From Corynebacterium cystitidis (GTDB taxonomy: Bacteria > Actinomycetota > Actinomycetes > Mycobacteriales > Mycobacteriaceae), in the NCBI RefSeq assembly GCF_900187295.1, contig NZ_LT906473.1, forward strand, positions 744,001 to 808,000: 64,000 bases of DNA, in the 5' to 3' direction. How positions within the stretch are numbered: position 1 is the stretch's first letter; the number at the start of each line of letters is the position of its first letter. Position numbers and translations under genes: made by a program. Shown piece after piece: positions 18,860-29,600 of this stretch. Under the pieces are notes generated by a model, which was not told the origin of the DNA, searched no databases, and saw nothing but the letters and a program-made list of their open reading frames with translations.

Positions 18860-19534
18860 GTGAAACTCAACAAAATCTGCGCAATTGTCGCCACTGTAGG
18901 AATGGCCGTCGGCATGGTGGCGTGTTCCGGTGACAAGACTGAAAATGGCGAAGCCACCGGCGCGGAAACCGTCGCGTCCAACGCTGCAGAAGACGCCGCT
19001 GCACAAGAAAGCCCTGCCCCGGAATTGCCGTCGGCTGCTGAACTTAACGAGGTTCTCTCGCGTGCTACCAATCCGGAACTGCCGATGGAAGAGCGCGTTA
19101 AGACTGTTCAAGGTGGCGAGACGGCGCCGGAATTATTTGACACGATGACGCTTTCGAAGCAAGAATCCGGCGCTAACTTCCAGGTGGTAGACCCAGTTCT
19201 GCCTGGTTACTCTGCGAATTCGGTGTTGGCTACCGTAAACTTTACCCAGCCGGATCAGCCAACCCAGTTGGCGGAAAATGTTGAGTTTGTCTACGAGAAC
19301 GGGACGTGGAAGCTGTCCCAGTCGTGGGCCTGCACCTTGATTACCAATACGGTCACTCCGGACCAGGTCCCTGCGATGTGTCATGCTGGCGCACCAGCTC
19401 CGGAAGATCCGGCTGCGCCAGCTCAGCCACCCGCTGCGCCAGCTCAGCCACCCGCTGCGCCAGCTCAGCCACCCGCTGCGCCAGCACAGCCACCCGCTGC
19501 GCCAGCACAGCCACCCGCTGCGCCAGCACAGTAG
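18860..19534 (+). CDS. Mtb12-like lipoprotein with Pro/Ala/Gln repeat tail
   Basis: This is a secreted lipoprotein of 224 residues from GTG 18860, with AGGAGA just before it. The signal peptide ends in VGMVAC, an atypical lipobox with Val before Ala-Cys. The middle (about residues 50-170) matches the mycobacterial low-molecular-weight antigen Mtb12/CFP-2 fold in pattern: ELNEVLSRATNPELP, a VQGGE segment, and ENVEFVYENGTWKLS. The function of that family is unknown. The tail is five and a half copies of AAPAQPP coded by 21-base repeats. Wall-spanning low-complexity tails of this kind are common in surface proteins. Confidence 0.8.
   Translation: MKLNKICAIVATVGMAVGMVACSGDKTENGEATGAETVASNAAEDAAAQESPAPELPSAAELNEVLSRATNPELPMEERVKTVQGGETAPELFDTMTLSKQESGANFQVVDPVLPGYSANSVLATVNFTQPDQPTQLAENVEFVYENGTWKLSQSWACTLITNTVTPDQVPAMCHAGAPAPEDPAAPAQPPAAPAQPPAAPAQPPAAPAQPPAAPAQPPAAPAQ
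19412..19534 (+). repeat. 21-bp tandem repeat coding the lipoprotein tail
   Basis: There are five full copies of a 21-base unit (19412-19516) plus a partial copy to the stop codon. The first three carry CCAGCTCAG and the rest CCAGCACAG, so the array has grown in two blocks. Each unit codes seven residues, so copy-number change keeps frame. Confidence 0.95.
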
Positions 19535-19543
19535 CCCACTGCG

Positions 19544-21238
19544 CTACTGTTCGTCGCGCCACACCTCATCAGACCATAAGGTCTCTAGCGTGAGGATTGT
19601 GGCGCGGCGTTCCTTTTTCGCGATGCGTCGGCGCCAACGCCGCCGAACCCAACGGTCGTGGCTGGTCAAAATGACAGTACCAGGGAAGTCCAGCAGCGCC
19701 CGCTCTAGTTCTTCCGCCAGTGCGAGGGAGAGGTGGTTGGTGGGCTCGTCCAGCAGCAACAAGTCCGGCGGGCACGCCAAAATGATGCCGAGGGAGACAC
19801 GGCGACGCTGCCCCAGTGAAAGGTCCGCGATGGGCTTGACCACCTGCTCCTCTGTCATCAGCCCCATCTCCACCAGCGACGGTGTGCCAGAGGGCACACG
19901 CGCCTCGAAAGCCTGCTGGGCCGTGATAGTCAGGTCCAGCCAGTCATCGTCTTGCTCCAAGCGAGAAACGGTGACTTCGTCGGGGATGCGCAACTCACCT
20001 TCGTAGTTTGTAAGATGCCCATCGAGGATTTTGAGCAAGGTTGATTTTCCGGAGCCGTTTGGGCCCTCGACGAGCAACTGATCGCCGGGCTGCACCTTCA
20101 CGGTCAGCGGCGCCAGTCTCTCTTCAACGGCGAGGTCTTTTGTGGCTACCGCCGGCTCGCCGAGGCTTGCTGCGGTGTGTTCGGGAATACCGTGGAACCG
20201 CAACCGCTCCGGTGGTTTAGGAAGCTGGTTACGCTCCAAGTCTTCCAACCGATTCTTGGCACCCCGGGTGCGGTTGCCCACCGTTTTCGCGGCGCGGTCG
20301 GCGAAGAATTTAGCCGCCATGCGAATTTCGGTTTTGTTTTCCTGGGAATGGAAAACATCCTCTTCGCTTTGGCCTGCGGCCTTTTCTAACCGAGCGCGCT
20401 CTGCTTCTTGTGCGTTGTAATCGCTGATCCAGCGGTTGCGGCGCGCCTCACGGGCCTTGAGGTAGTCCGAGAATGATCCCGTGAACCGGTTACCCTGGCG
20501 GGTTTCTTCACCGTAGCCGCCTTCGGGGCCAAGTCCAGGATCCAGATCCACCAGCCCATCACAAGCGGTGTCAAGGAAATAGCGGTCATGGCTGGCCACA
20601 AGAACCGGGCCTTTGAAAGCCGCAAGCTCACTGATGAGGAAGTCCACGGCTTCGTCATCGAGGTGGTTGGTAGGCTCATCAAGCACCATGCCATCTACTG
20701 GGCGCAACAGGAGCGTGGCAAGCGCAAAACGACGGCGCTGGCCTCCGCTCATGTCACCGAGTGGGGTAGCCAGGTCAATATTGGCTAGGCCCAAACCAGC
20801 GAGGACGGTGCTCACCCGGGAATCCAGTTCCCACACTCCAGACGATTCAGCGCGGGCGAGAGCGAGGTCGAACTGCTCTGGGATAGATGAGTCCTCGGGT
20901 GTATCCACCATGGCCTGGGAAAGATCAGTGATCGCCTGCTCCACAGCGCGCAGCTCGGCAATCGCGGCGTCGATAAGTGTGCTGGCAGGCGACGAAAAAG
21001 GTAGCTCAGTCTCCTGGGCGATAAACCCCGTGGTTGGTGGGGTAATAATGTGTCCGACATCAGGCTGTAAGTTCCCGGAGATCAGGCCCAACAAAGTAGA
21101 CTTACCCGCACCGTTCTCGCCGATCAAGCCCGTGACGGAACCTGAGGGGACGGCGAACGAGATGTCGGTTAGGACGCGCTGGCCCCCAGGGTACGAAAAC
21201 GAGACACCGTCGATATTGAAGTGTAGAGCTGCGACCAT
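19544..21238 (-). CDS. ABC-F family ATPase (ribosome-associated)
   Basis: This soluble protein of 564 residues has two ABC domains and no membrane segments. Walker A motifs are GENGAGKST (40-48) and GPNGSGKST; signature motifs are MSGGQRRR and LSLGQRRR; LLLDEPTNHL is the second Walker B. A charged interdomain linker with many Arg/Glu lies between. ABC-F proteins bind the ribosome E site and ease stalled translation or protect it from antibiotics; which applies here cannot be told. A strong AAGGAGG site precedes the ATG. It ends nine bases from the convergent lipoprotein. Confidence 0.92.
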   Translation of the reverse strand: MVAALHFNIDGVSFSYPGGQRVLTDISFAVPSGSVTGLIGENGAGKSTLLGLISGNLQPDVGHIITPPTTGFIAQETELPFSSPASTLIDAAIAELRAVEQAITDLSQAMVDTPEDSSIPEQFDLALARAESSGVWELDSRVSTVLAGLGLANIDLATPLGDMSGGQRRRFALATLLLRPVDGMVLDEPTNHLDDEAVDFLISELAAFKGPVLVASHDRYFLDTACDGLVDLDPGLGPEGGYGEETRQGNRFTGSFSDYLKAREARRNRWISDYNAQEAERARLEKAAGQSEEDVFHSQENKTEIRMAAKFFADRAAKTVGNRTRGAKNRLEDLERNQLPKPPERLRFHGIPEHTAASLGEPAVATKDLAVEERLAPLTVKVQPGDQLLVEGPNGSGKSTLLKILDGHLTNYEGELRIPDEVTVSRLEQDDDWLDLTITAQQAFEARVPSGTPSLVEMGLMTEEQVVKPIADLSLGQRRRVSLGIILACPPDLLLLDEPTNHLSLALAEELERALLDFPGTVILTSHDRWVRRRWRRRIAKKERRATILTLETLWSDEVWRDEQ

Positions 21239-21309
21239 GGTGGGCCTCCTTCGTGGGGCGTGGACACGCGAGGTAAGAACACTTTCATCCTACTCTGCCG
21301 TGCAACTGG

Positions 21310-22281
21310 CTATGACCAGTCAATGCTTTGCGTCTGGTCCTGGACAATACGAAAGTTATCGTCAGCACCTGCGTAGATCACGCGAGTGGAGGTAGTAACC
21401 CTACCCTCAACGGGGAGCGCTTCGGTGAGATCAACGACGATGGAGCCTGCAGAACTCGTATCCGAACTTTCTACTGTGAGTGATTGACCAGCCAGCTGCG
21501 GTGCTTGTTCACCATCGAAGTTGAGGGTCTCTTGGGCGGGCCGCTGGTCAATGGACACCTCAAGGCTCACCTCGGTACCGACAATGTCGGTGACGGTGTA
21601 GGTCGTGGTACGCAGCATGGTCGACCCGCCGGTCACGCGCGATTCGACGGTCCACGAGCCACCCACTCCGACTGGCTCGCCGGGGAAAATCACCGTCCCT
21701 GTCAGTACCGACAGCAACCCGGACTCGACAGCAGCGCGGGCATCTTCCGACGCCTCTGCCGGAGCCAGCAGTTTGATCGTGCTCACGCGCCCATCGTTAG
21801 TACCGCGCCACATTGACAAAAACCCCGCAGCAGAATCAATCTCTTGGGCTATATCAACCCCGCTGTGGAGCGCTTGGCCTACCGTTAACTGCACGCGCCG
21901 GGTTGCCTCAGTTTCACCCTCACCAGGTGCGGGGGCCTCCACTGTGCGCACCTCCAGTGGCAGCGCTAGGGTGTCAGTGTTCGTCACTGGCGAAGCAGCA
22001 CGGTCCACTGCGTTTGCTGCCACTACGTTCTGGGCAAAGCCGTTTTCTACCTCAACGGTGCGCCTCGACGCCCCCTCTTGGCCTTTTGCTTGATCATCGG
22101 TGATGTCGTCGTATGCGAGAACTTGTGGGTCCTGGCCGGACTCGATCACGTCGACGCGTGCGACATCGACGGGGAAGGCGGGTACCTCCGCCACGGGGTC
22201 TGGTTCTGCGCTGCACGCCGACAGCAGGAAAGCAGTAAGTGCCGGCAGAATAAGTGCAGGTGCTTTCGCTCGAATACTCAC
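21310..22281 (-). CDS. Putative lipoprotein, function unknown
   Basis: This 323-residue protein starts with GTG. The signal peptide ends in the lipobox LLSAC (Cys23). The rest is soluble, rich in beta strands, Val, Thr and acidic residues, with an FPGEPVGVGGSWTVESRV segment in the middle. That phrase is seen in actinobacterial proteins annotated with DUF6263-like domains, but I am not sure of the assignment. It sits between the ABC-F gene (same strand, 71 bases away) and lspA, the enzyme that would process it. Confidence 0.75.
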   Translation of the reverse strand: MSIRAKAPALILPALTAFLLSACSAEPDPVAEVPAFPVDVARVDVIESGQDPQVLAYDDITDDQAKGQEGASRRTVEVENGFAQNVVAANAVDRAASPVTNTDTLALPLEVRTVEAPAPGEGETEATRRVQLTVGQALHSGVDIAQEIDSAAGFLSMWRGTNDGRVSTIKLLAPAEASEDARAAVESGLLSVLTGTVIFPGEPVGVGGSWTVESRVTGGSTMLRTTTYTVTDIVGTEVSLEVSIDQRPAQETLNFDGEQAPQLAGQSLTVESSDTSSAGSIVVDLTEALPVEGRVTTSTRVIYAGADDNFRIVQDQTQSIDWS

Positions 22282-22346
22282 ATACTTAACCTACCCCACG
22301 CTGTGAAACGTCCTGAACTAGCTTTTCGGTACTAAGGTAGTGAACA

Positions 22347-22877
22347 ATGGTGCGAGTGAACAGGACATCTCAAAGGAAGAAGCGGGAGCGCAATTACGTT
22401 GGTCTGATGGTGGCGATCATCGTCGTCGTAGCCGTGGTAGACCAAGCCGTCAAGCAGTTCATGGCGAACTGGCTTGAACCTGGCCAGCCTGTGGCTGTGA
22501 TCGGGGACTGGTTTCGTTTCTACCTACTGTTTAACCCCGGCGCAGCGTTTTCGATGGGCCAGGACTCCACGTGGTTGTTCACCACAGTCCAGCTTGTCTT
22601 CGTTGTTGGTGCACTGATCAGCGCGTTTTTTATCCGACAGCCCTGGTACGCGGTTGGGATTGCGTTAATCGCTGGTGGGGCGCTGGGCAATTTGTGCGAT
22701 CGGTTGTTCCGCGAACCGGGGTTCTGGTTCGGGCACGTGGTTGACTACATCTCCGTGGGCAATTTCGCCGTGTTTAACCTGGCAGATGCGTCGATCACCA
22801 TCGGTGTGGTGGTCTTTATCATTGCGGTAATACTCGACGATTCCGACAGCACTGCTTCGAAGGGGGAGAAGAAGTAG
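22347..22877 (+). CDS. lspA: Lipoprotein signal peptidase (SPase II)
   Basis: LspA cuts signal peptides from lipoproteins after lipidation by Lgt, also coded in this window. The 176-residue protein has four membrane segments. Catalytic aspartates are D118 in NLCDRL and D147 in FNLADASI; the [10 protein letters not shown] motif is also present. The stop codon overlaps the rluD GTG start by one base, so the genes are translationally coupled. Confidence 0.95.
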   Translation: MVRVNRTSQRKKRERNYVGLMVAIIVVVAVVDQAVKQFMANWLEPGQPVAVIGDWFRFYLLFNPGAAFSMGQDSTWLFTTVQLVFVVGALISAFFIRQPWYAVGIALIAGGALGNLCDRLFREPGFWFGHVVDYISVGNFAVFNLADASITIGVVVFIIAVILDDSDSTASKGEKK

Positions 22878-23803
22878 TGGCGGGGGATTTCCGGAGTGTT
22901 CCAGTACCCGAAGGCTGGGCAGGGATGCGGGTTGACGCGGCGGTGGCCAAGATGTTCGGGATTTCGCGCACGGTTGCGGCAGAGCTCGCCGCAATTGGAG
23001 ATGTACGTGTCGACGGCCGACGTGTAATGAAATCTGACCGGCTTGTGGAAGGCAGCCAGCTTGACGTCACGCTGCCAGTGCCACAGGGCCCGCCCATGCC
23101 CAAAGAGGAAATGGTTCCGGGCCTGGATATATTGTACTCGGATCGCGATATTATCGCGGTGGACAAGCCCGTTGGGGTAGCGGCGCATCCCACGGTGGGG
23201 TGGGAAGGGCCAACCGTTGTCGGCGGGTTGGCAGCCGCCGGATTTCGCCTTTCCACCTCCGGACCACCAGAACGCAAGGGCATCGTGCAGCGCCTGGATG
23301 TGGGCACTTCCGGGGTGATGGTGGTGGCAGCGAGCGAACCGGGGTACTCGGTGCTCAAGCGTGCTTTCAAAGAGCGCGAGGTGAAAAAGACCTACCATGC
23401 CTTGGTCCAGGGTCTGCCGGATCCGATCGTGGGAACAGTGGACGCGCCGATTGGACGGCACCCGTCGAGTGGCTGGAAGTTCGCGGTGACCTCTGACGGC
23501 AAGCAAGCGATTACTCACTACGAAGTGATTGAGGCGTTCCGGGAGGCCAGCCTCATCGAAGTCACCTTGGAAACAGGCCGGACCCACCAGATCCGAGTGC
23601 ACATGTCAGCATTGGGTAGTCCGTGCTGTGGCGACCCGATGTATGGCTCCGACCCGAATCTGGGCACACGCTTAGGGCTGACCCGGCAGTGGCTCCACGC
23701 CGTGCGCCTCGGTTTTCATCATCCGCGCTCAGGCGAGTGGATGGAAGTGGAATCGCCGTACCCTGCTGACCTCCAATCCGCCCTTGACGTGATACGCGGA
23801 TGA
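22877..23803 (+). CDS. rluD: RluA-family pseudouridine synthase (RluD-like)
   Basis: The enzyme isomerises uridines in 23S rRNA. An S4 RNA-binding domain covers about residues 15-70 ([22 protein letters not shown]). The catalytic motif is [11 protein letters not shown] near 137-147 (Asp nucleophile), and [11 protein letters not shown] is the RluA C-terminal motif. The start GTG overlaps lspA and the stop overlaps the next ATG by two bases. The lspA-rluD order is common in bacteria. Confidence 0.93.
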   Translation: MAGDFRSVPVPEGWAGMRVDAAVAKMFGISRTVAAELAAIGDVRVDGRRVMKSDRLVEGSQLDVTLPVPQGPPMPKEEMVPGLDILYSDRDIIAVDKPVGVAAHPTVGWEGPTVVGGLAAAGFRLSTSGPPERKGIVQRLDVGTSGVMVVAASEPGYSVLKRAFKEREVKKTYHALVQGLPDPIVGTVDAPIGRHPSSGWKFAVTSDGKQAITHYEVIEAFREASLIEVTLETGRTHQIRVHMSALGSPCCGDPMYGSDPNLGTRLGLTRQWLHAVRLGFHHPRSGEWMEVESPYPADLQSALDVIRG

Positions 23804-24339
23804 GCACCTTCGATATCGGGCGGGTAACCGCCGCTGTTATAAGCCTGATCGTGATTGTGGCCCTCATCGTGGTACTGGGGATGCGCTCAGACCCGCCCCC
23901 ACCGATCAACGGCGACCAGCTGGGCATGGAAACGGGAGAAAGCTTCCAGGACTACACAGTGCGTGCCAGCGCTTCCTTGAGCGCGCTTGACGACGACACC
24001 TCCCACCATTTCGCACTGGTCACATTCACCGAACCGCTTCCTCCGCAGCAGGCAGGTGAGGTCACCGAGGCCGTGGCCCGAGTCAATGCGATGATCGTGG
24101 CCAACGCCCAGCCGTGGCCCCTGCCCGAACCCATCCGGGGGGAAGTCCGTGCGGATGTCTACACCCGTGAACTCGGCAGAATTGCTGCCCCAGAAACACT
24201 CACTGGTGTGGTGGTGTGGGATGTGCCGCCGACGCTACGCACACTAAACGAGAATCCCCATGTTGCCACTGTGGAAGTTCTTCCAGCGGATGCGCAGTGG
24301 GGCAGGTTCGGTGTCTCACCTGTGGCTACGCCGGTTTAG
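23800..24339 (+). CDS. Membrane-anchored protein of unknown function
   Basis: This 179-residue protein begins with a single hydrophobic segment (about 12-28) and the rest is probably outside the cell. There is no lipobox and no clear signal cleavage site. The exported part is acidic with [20 protein letters not shown] and [14 protein letters not shown] do not recognise the family. Its ATG overlaps the rluD stop codon (ATGA), so it is the third gene of the lspA operon. Its end overlaps the convergent rarD gene by 14 bases. Confidence 0.8.
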   Translation: MSTFDIGRVTAAVISLIVIVALIVVLGMRSDPPPPINGDQLGMETGESFQDYTVRASASLSALDDDTSHHFALVTFTEPLPPQQAGEVTEAVARVNAMIVANAQPWPLPEPIRGEVRADVYTRELGRIAAPETLTGVVVWDVPPTLRTLNENPHVATVEVLPADAQWGRFGVSPVATPV

Positions 24340-25207
24340 GGGAACGTCGTAAAGCGCGGTGCTGTCTGCCGAAGCGAAGAATATCCCACAAATAGATCGC
24401 AACAGCAAGCCAAATAATTAAAAAGCCTACCCACCGGGTCACCGAAAGATATTCCTGGGTGACAAACAGCGCCCAGAGCATCTGCATGGTTGGGGTGATG
24501 TACTGCAGCATACCCAGGGTGGTCAAGGTGAGGTGTTTTGCGCCCGCGCCGTACAGCAACAGCGGAATGGCCGTGACCAACCCCGAGGCGATCAACAACC
24601 CTGTGTGCACCGGGCCTTCAGTAAACATCGTGCTGCGGCCAGTGGCCTCCAGCCAGACAAGAAACACCACCGCAAAAGGCAACATTGCCAGTGTTTCACC
24701 CGCAAGGGAAGCTTGAGAAGAGACCGTGATGCGCTTTTTAGCCAGCCCGTAAAGGCCGAAAGTTACCGTCATGCCAAGCGCCATTATTGGGGGCTGCTCT
24801 GAAAACACCAGCAGCCAGATCACCCCTACTGCTGCGATGCCCACCGCGACAACCTGGAGTGTGCGCAGACGCTCCCGCAGAAAAACCACACCCAGGAGCA
24901 CAGAAAACAGCGGGTTGATGAAATACCCTAAGGCCGCGTCAGCAACGTTTCCGGAGTTCACCGCCAGCACGTAGACGCCCCAGTTGGTGGTAATCAACGC
25001 GCCGGCCAGAACGATCAGTAACCATTGCCTTCGGCCTGCAGTGCGTAATTCACCCCAGCGACGCGTGATAGTAAGCACGGTGGCCATCAACACCGCGGTC
25101 CACACCACGCGATGGGCCAAAATCTCGACAGGCCCGGCTGGCTTCAAGAGAGGAAAGAAAGCGGGGAACAAGCCCCACGTCAAGTAGGCGAATAGTCCAT
25201 AGATCAC
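24326..25207 (-). CDS. rarD: RarD-type EamA transporter
   Basis: The protein has ten hydrophobic segments; the family mark is the N terminus YGLFAYLTWGLFPAFFPLLK followed by EILAHRVVWT. The RarD substrate is not known. I chose the GTG at 25207 (293 residues), which has AGGTAAGG at a normal distance. A GTG at 25237 would add ten residues and place the start within 20 bases of the divergent gene. Confidence 0.88.
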   Translation of the reverse strand: MIYGLFAYLTWGLFPAFFPLLKPAGPVEILAHRVVWTAVLMATVLTITRRWGELRTAGRRQWLLIVLAGALITTNWGVYVLAVNSGNVADAALGYFINPLFSVLLGVVFLRERLRTLQVVAVGIAAVGVIWLLVFSEQPPIMALGMTVTFGLYGLAKKRITVSSQASLAGETLAMLPFAVVFLVWLEATGRSTMFTEGPVHTGLLIASGLVTAIPLLLYGAGAKHLTLTTLGMLQYITPTMQMLWALFVTQEYLSVTRWVGFLIIWLAVAIYLWDILRFGRQHRALRRSPKPA

Positions 25208-25254
25208 ACGGTGGCACCTTACCTGGTTTGTGTCCACCGCTACGATGAGTAGCT

Positions 25255-26568
25255 GTGAATAAGCAGATTCCCACTCTTCCCGTCTGGCTAGCTATCCATA
25301 TTGGGCGCACCCCGTGGGCTGATGCGTACCCCATTAACCGCGCCGGGATGAACAAAATGCTTAAAGCTGTGGGGCTGGACATCACCTTGGAGAACACATC
25401 GATCTCTTTCGACGAGATGGTCGAGGCAGCCGGCAACGCGACAATAGATCCTGCTGCCGCCACGCTCCTGATGGTGCAGGTCATCGCGGCGAACTCAGGA
25501 ACCTCGCTACGCGGTGCGAAGCAGCGCCTGCGTTCCATCGCAAGCGTGGATGCCCAAGAGAAACTGCGTGAGATCGCTACCACCGCGCACGAAGATGTCT
25601 CTGCCGCCTACACCCTGTTTCGTACCGGCTCGCGCAACAACTTCCCGCACATTGGCCCGGCCATGTTTACCCGCTTCCTTGCCGCGGTGACACCAGAGGC
25701 ATTCGTGCTGGATAGCCAGGTGGCCACCAACCTCACCCGGGCCGGGGTTAACATCGACCCCACCGGCCCCTGGAATACGGCCGCCTATTCCCACTACATT
25801 GAAGTCCTCTACACATGGGCAGGAGAACATCACGATCCGGCAGATATAGAACTAGCACTGCTCAATTGCCCCACCTCCGCCACCGAGATGGAGTTCACTG
25901 GCGATACCGGACGCATGATCGCCCACCTGCTCGGTGTGGAACGCCCTGCGCCCACGACGTGGGGCATGCACCGTATGGATAAAAAGTTCGGCCGGCTTCG
26001 CACCGGCACTGTCACCGTCGTCTATGGTGAAAAAGGCAGTGGGGTTACCTCGCTGCTGCGCACTATCGCACTGGGTAATTCGGCACGCGGGCTGAACGTG
26101 GACTTCATTACTGAGATGGACTCGGGTAACGCGTGGTCGCTCATGCTCGCCGGTGCCACGGGCATGAGCGTGGAGGAGCTAACCGACCGCAACAACACCA
26201 GCCGTAACCGGGTGGTCGTCGAAAAAGCGCCGCAGCTGCCAGGCACGATCCGGATCCTTGCTACCCCCGACCCCGAGACCCGTGCAGAAGTGATCATCGA
26301 TGACCGCACCTACCCCACAGACCGGCGTCGTAAAGCCCCTCGCGTCCCTGAGCCGCGCCACGGTATCGCGTACCTGATGTCTTACCCCCTGCCAGAACTA
26401 GCGGAGCAGGCAGATATTGACGCGTTCCTGCGCCTGGAACGGCCCGACCTGCACCGGGCTGACCACAAGCGTGCAGGCGAGATCGACTGCTACGACACAG
26501 TGAACAATCGTGGCATCGTGCTGAGCAATGCTCTGCACTGTGGGCGCGTTGCCGATAAAGGGCGCTGA
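25255..26568 (+). CDS. Hybrid protein: OGG-like fold segment plus degenerate DnaB-like ATPase segment
   Basis: This soluble protein of 437 residues does not match any standard annotation I know. Residues about 120-185 (FPHIGPAMFTRFL, then EAFVLDSQVATNL) resemble bacterial OGG-fold DNA glycosylase-like proteins. Residues about 236-310 resemble the start of the DnaB replicative helicase RecA domain: WGMHRMDKKFGRL, TVTVVYGEKGSGVTS, then DFITEMDS where DnaB has FSLEM. The Walker A lysine is replaced by Val264, and no Walker B or later helicase motifs are seen. ATP hydrolysis is therefore unlikely. It lies 43 bases upstream of dnaE on the same strand. A role in replication or repair is suggested but unproven. 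Confidence 0.7.
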   Translation: MNKQIPTLPVWLAIHIGRTPWADAYPINRAGMNKMLKAVGLDITLENTSISFDEMVEAAGNATIDPAAATLLMVQVIAANSGTSLRGAKQRLRSIASVDAQEKLREIATTAHEDVSAAYTLFRTGSRNNFPHIGPAMFTRFLAAVTPEAFVLDSQVATNLTRAGVNIDPTGPWNTAAYSHYIEVLYTWAGEHHDPADIELALLNCPTSATEMEFTGDTGRMIAHLLGVERPAPTTWGMHRMDKKFGRLRTGTVTVVYGEKGSGVTSLLRTIALGNSARGLNVDFITEMDSGNAWSLMLAGATGMSVEELTDRNNTSRNRVVVEKAPQLPGTIRILATPDPETRAEVIIDDRTYPTDRRRKAPRVPEPRHGIAYLMSYPLPELAEQADIDAFLRLERPDLHRADHKRAGEIDCYDTVNNRGIVLSNALHCGRVADKGR

Positions 26569-26611
26569 CCTGCATATGTTGGGTGGTTGACAGCTGGGCT
26601 AGACTGGCGAC

Positions 26612-29600
26612 ATGGCCAAAAAATCGTCGTTTGTTCACCTTCATAATCACACCGAATTTTCCATGTTGGACGGCATGTGCAAGGTGGACATGCTTGCCGA
26701 CGAGGTCGTGCGCCAAGGCATGCCGGCTGTGGGAATGACAGATCACGGCAACATGTTTGGCTCCGATGCATTCTACAAGGCAATGAAGGCCGCGGATGTG
26801 AAACCGATCATCGGCATTGAGTCCTACTTGGCTCCTGAATCTCGCTTCAACAAAAAGCGCGTGTTGTGGGGAACACCTGACCAAAAGCGTGACGACGTCT
26901 CCGCCTCCGGTGCCTACCTGCACCAAACCATGATCGCAGAGAATGTCACCGGCCTGCGCAACCTGTTTAAGCTCTCGTCTTTCGCGTCATATGAGGGCCA
27001 GTTAGGCAAGTGGCCCCGGATGGACGCGGAGCTGATCGCGGAGCATGCCGACGGCATCATTGGTACCACGGGCTGCCCTTCGGGCGATGTGCAAACCAGG
27101 CTGCGCCTCGGGCAGTTCGACGCAGCCCTCGAAGCGGCCGCGATGTGGCAGGATATTTACGGTAAAGACAATTACTTCCTCGAGCTCATGGACCACGGCC
27201 TGTCTATTGAGAAGCGGGTGCGTGATGACTTGCTGCGGATCGGCACGATGCTGGATCTGCCGCCTGTGGTCACGAATGACTGCCACTATGTTTTGGAGTC
27301 GCAGGCACCTGCCCATGAGGCGATGCTGTGTGTGCAAACCGGTAAAACATTGCTGGATCCGGATCGTTTCAAATTCGACGGCACCGGGTACTACATCAAA
27401 ACCGCCGAGCAGATGCGTGAGCTGTGGGACGACGATGTGCCAGATGCCTGCGATAACACGTTGTGGATCGCCGAACGTGTGCAGCCGTACGACGAGATTT
27501 GGGAAGAACACCCGCTGGACCGCATGCCAGTGGCCGATGTCCCAGAAGGGCACACCCCTACATCTTGGCTGACTGAAGAGGTGATGCGAGGCCTGCAGGA
27601 CCGTTTCGACGGCGGCGAAGTACCTCAGGAATATATCGATCGCGCGAAGTACGAGATTGATGTTATTGATGTGAAAGGCTACCCGTCGTACTTCCTGATC
27701 GTCGCCGAGATCATCAAACACGCCCGATCGATTGGCATTCGTGTTGGTCCCGGGCGTGGCTCGGCCGCGGGTGCGCTCGTAGCGTACGCATTGACCATCA
27801 CCAATATTGACCCGATGGAACATGGCCTCCTGTTTGAGAGGTTCTTGAACCCGGAACGCCCATCCGCGCCAGATATTGATATTGACTTTGACGATCGCCG
27901 TCGTGGCGAGATGATCACCTACGCCGCTGAACGCTGGGGTGAAGACAAAATTGCCCAGGTGATCACCTTCGGTACCGTGAAGACGAAACAAGCTATCAAG
28001 GATGCCGCTAAGGTGAACTTTGGGCAGCCAGGGTTTGCTATGGCGGACCGCATCAACGGTGCACTGCCTCCAGCTGTGATGGCAAAAGATATTCCACTAT
28101 CCGGTATTACTGACCCGGAGCATCCGCGTTATGGTGAAGCTACCGAGGTCCGCACCATGATCGAGACCGATCCGGATGTAGCCAAAATTTATGAGACCGC
28201 CCGCGGATTGGAGGGCGTGGTGCGCCAGGCAGGCGTGCACGCGTGTGCCGTGATTATGTCCTCGGTGCCGCTGATGGACTGCATCCCGATGTGGAAGAGG
28301 CCTGCCGACGGCGCCATCATCACTGGGTGGGATTACCCGGCATGTGAGGATATCGGCCTGCTGAAGATGGACTTTTTGGGCCTGCGTAATCTCACAGTGT
28401 TAGGGGACGCAATTGAAAATGTGAAGAAAAACCGCGAAGAAACCATCGACTTAGAAGCACTGGAAACCAATGACCCAGCCGTTTATGAACTGCTCAGCCG
28501 CGGCGAAACTTTGGGCGTGTTCCAGCTTGACGGTGGCGGGATGCAGGAGCTGCTCAAGCGGATGAAGCCGACGGGCTTTAACGATATCGTGGCCTCGCTT
28601 GCGCTGTATCGCCCGGGCCCCATGGGTGTGAATGCACACTGGAACTACGCGGACCGTAAGAATGGTCGCCAGCAAATCACTCCGATCCACCCTGAGCTGG
28701 AGGAACAACTCAAGGAGATTCTGGACGAAACCTACGGCCTGATCGTGTACCAAGAGCAGATCATGGAGATCGCGCGCAAGGTGGCGAACTATACTGCTGG
28801 TGAGGCAGATGGCTTCCGTAAAGCCATGGGTAAGAAGAAGCCGGAGGTGTTGGCCGCCGAGTATGAGAAGTTCTGGAGCGGCATGCAGGAAAACGGTTAC
28901 TCCAAGGACGCAATGGATGCGTTGTGGGGCACCATCGAGCCATTCGCCTCGTACGCGTTTAACAAGTCTCACGCCGCAGGCTATGCCCTAGTGTCATACT
29001 GGACCGCCTACATGAAGGCGAACTACACCGCAGAATACATGGCAGCACTGCTGACTTCCGTGGGGGATAAGAAGGATAAGTCCGCTATCTACCTGTCGGA
29101 CTGCCGCCACCTCGGCATTCGGGTGCTGCAGCCGGACATCAACGAGTCTGAAGAAGACTTCATGGCTGTCGGCGAAGATATCCGTTACGGGTTGGCCGCC
29201 GTGCGAAACGTGGGTAGGGAAGTGGTGGACTCCATCAAGGAGTCGCGCCGCACCAAGGGTAATTTCACGTCATTTTCGGACTACCTGGACAAAATTGACC
29301 TGTTGCCGTGCAATAAGCGCATCACTGAATCGTTGATTAAGGCTGGTGCCTTTGATTCGTTGGGGCATGCCCGCAAAGGCCTCATGCTGGTCCAAGAGGA
29401 CGCCGTCGATTCTGTGTTGACCACGAAGAAGGCAGCGGATAAGGGCCAGTTCGACTTGTTTGCAGGCTTTGGTGGAAACTCGGATGATGCTGCCAGTGCG
29501 TTTGCTATCGAGGTGCCTGACGAAGAGTGGGACCGTAAACACAAGCTGGCCTTGGAGCGTGAAATGCTGGGTATGTACGTGTCCGGCCACCCGCTCGACG

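Noticed and set aside
20613..21395. 260-residue plus-strand ORF opposite the ABC-F gene
   Set aside because: It is a shadow frame, rich in Arg/Ser/Pro, with no ribosome site and no domain, while the minus frame has both ABC motifs.
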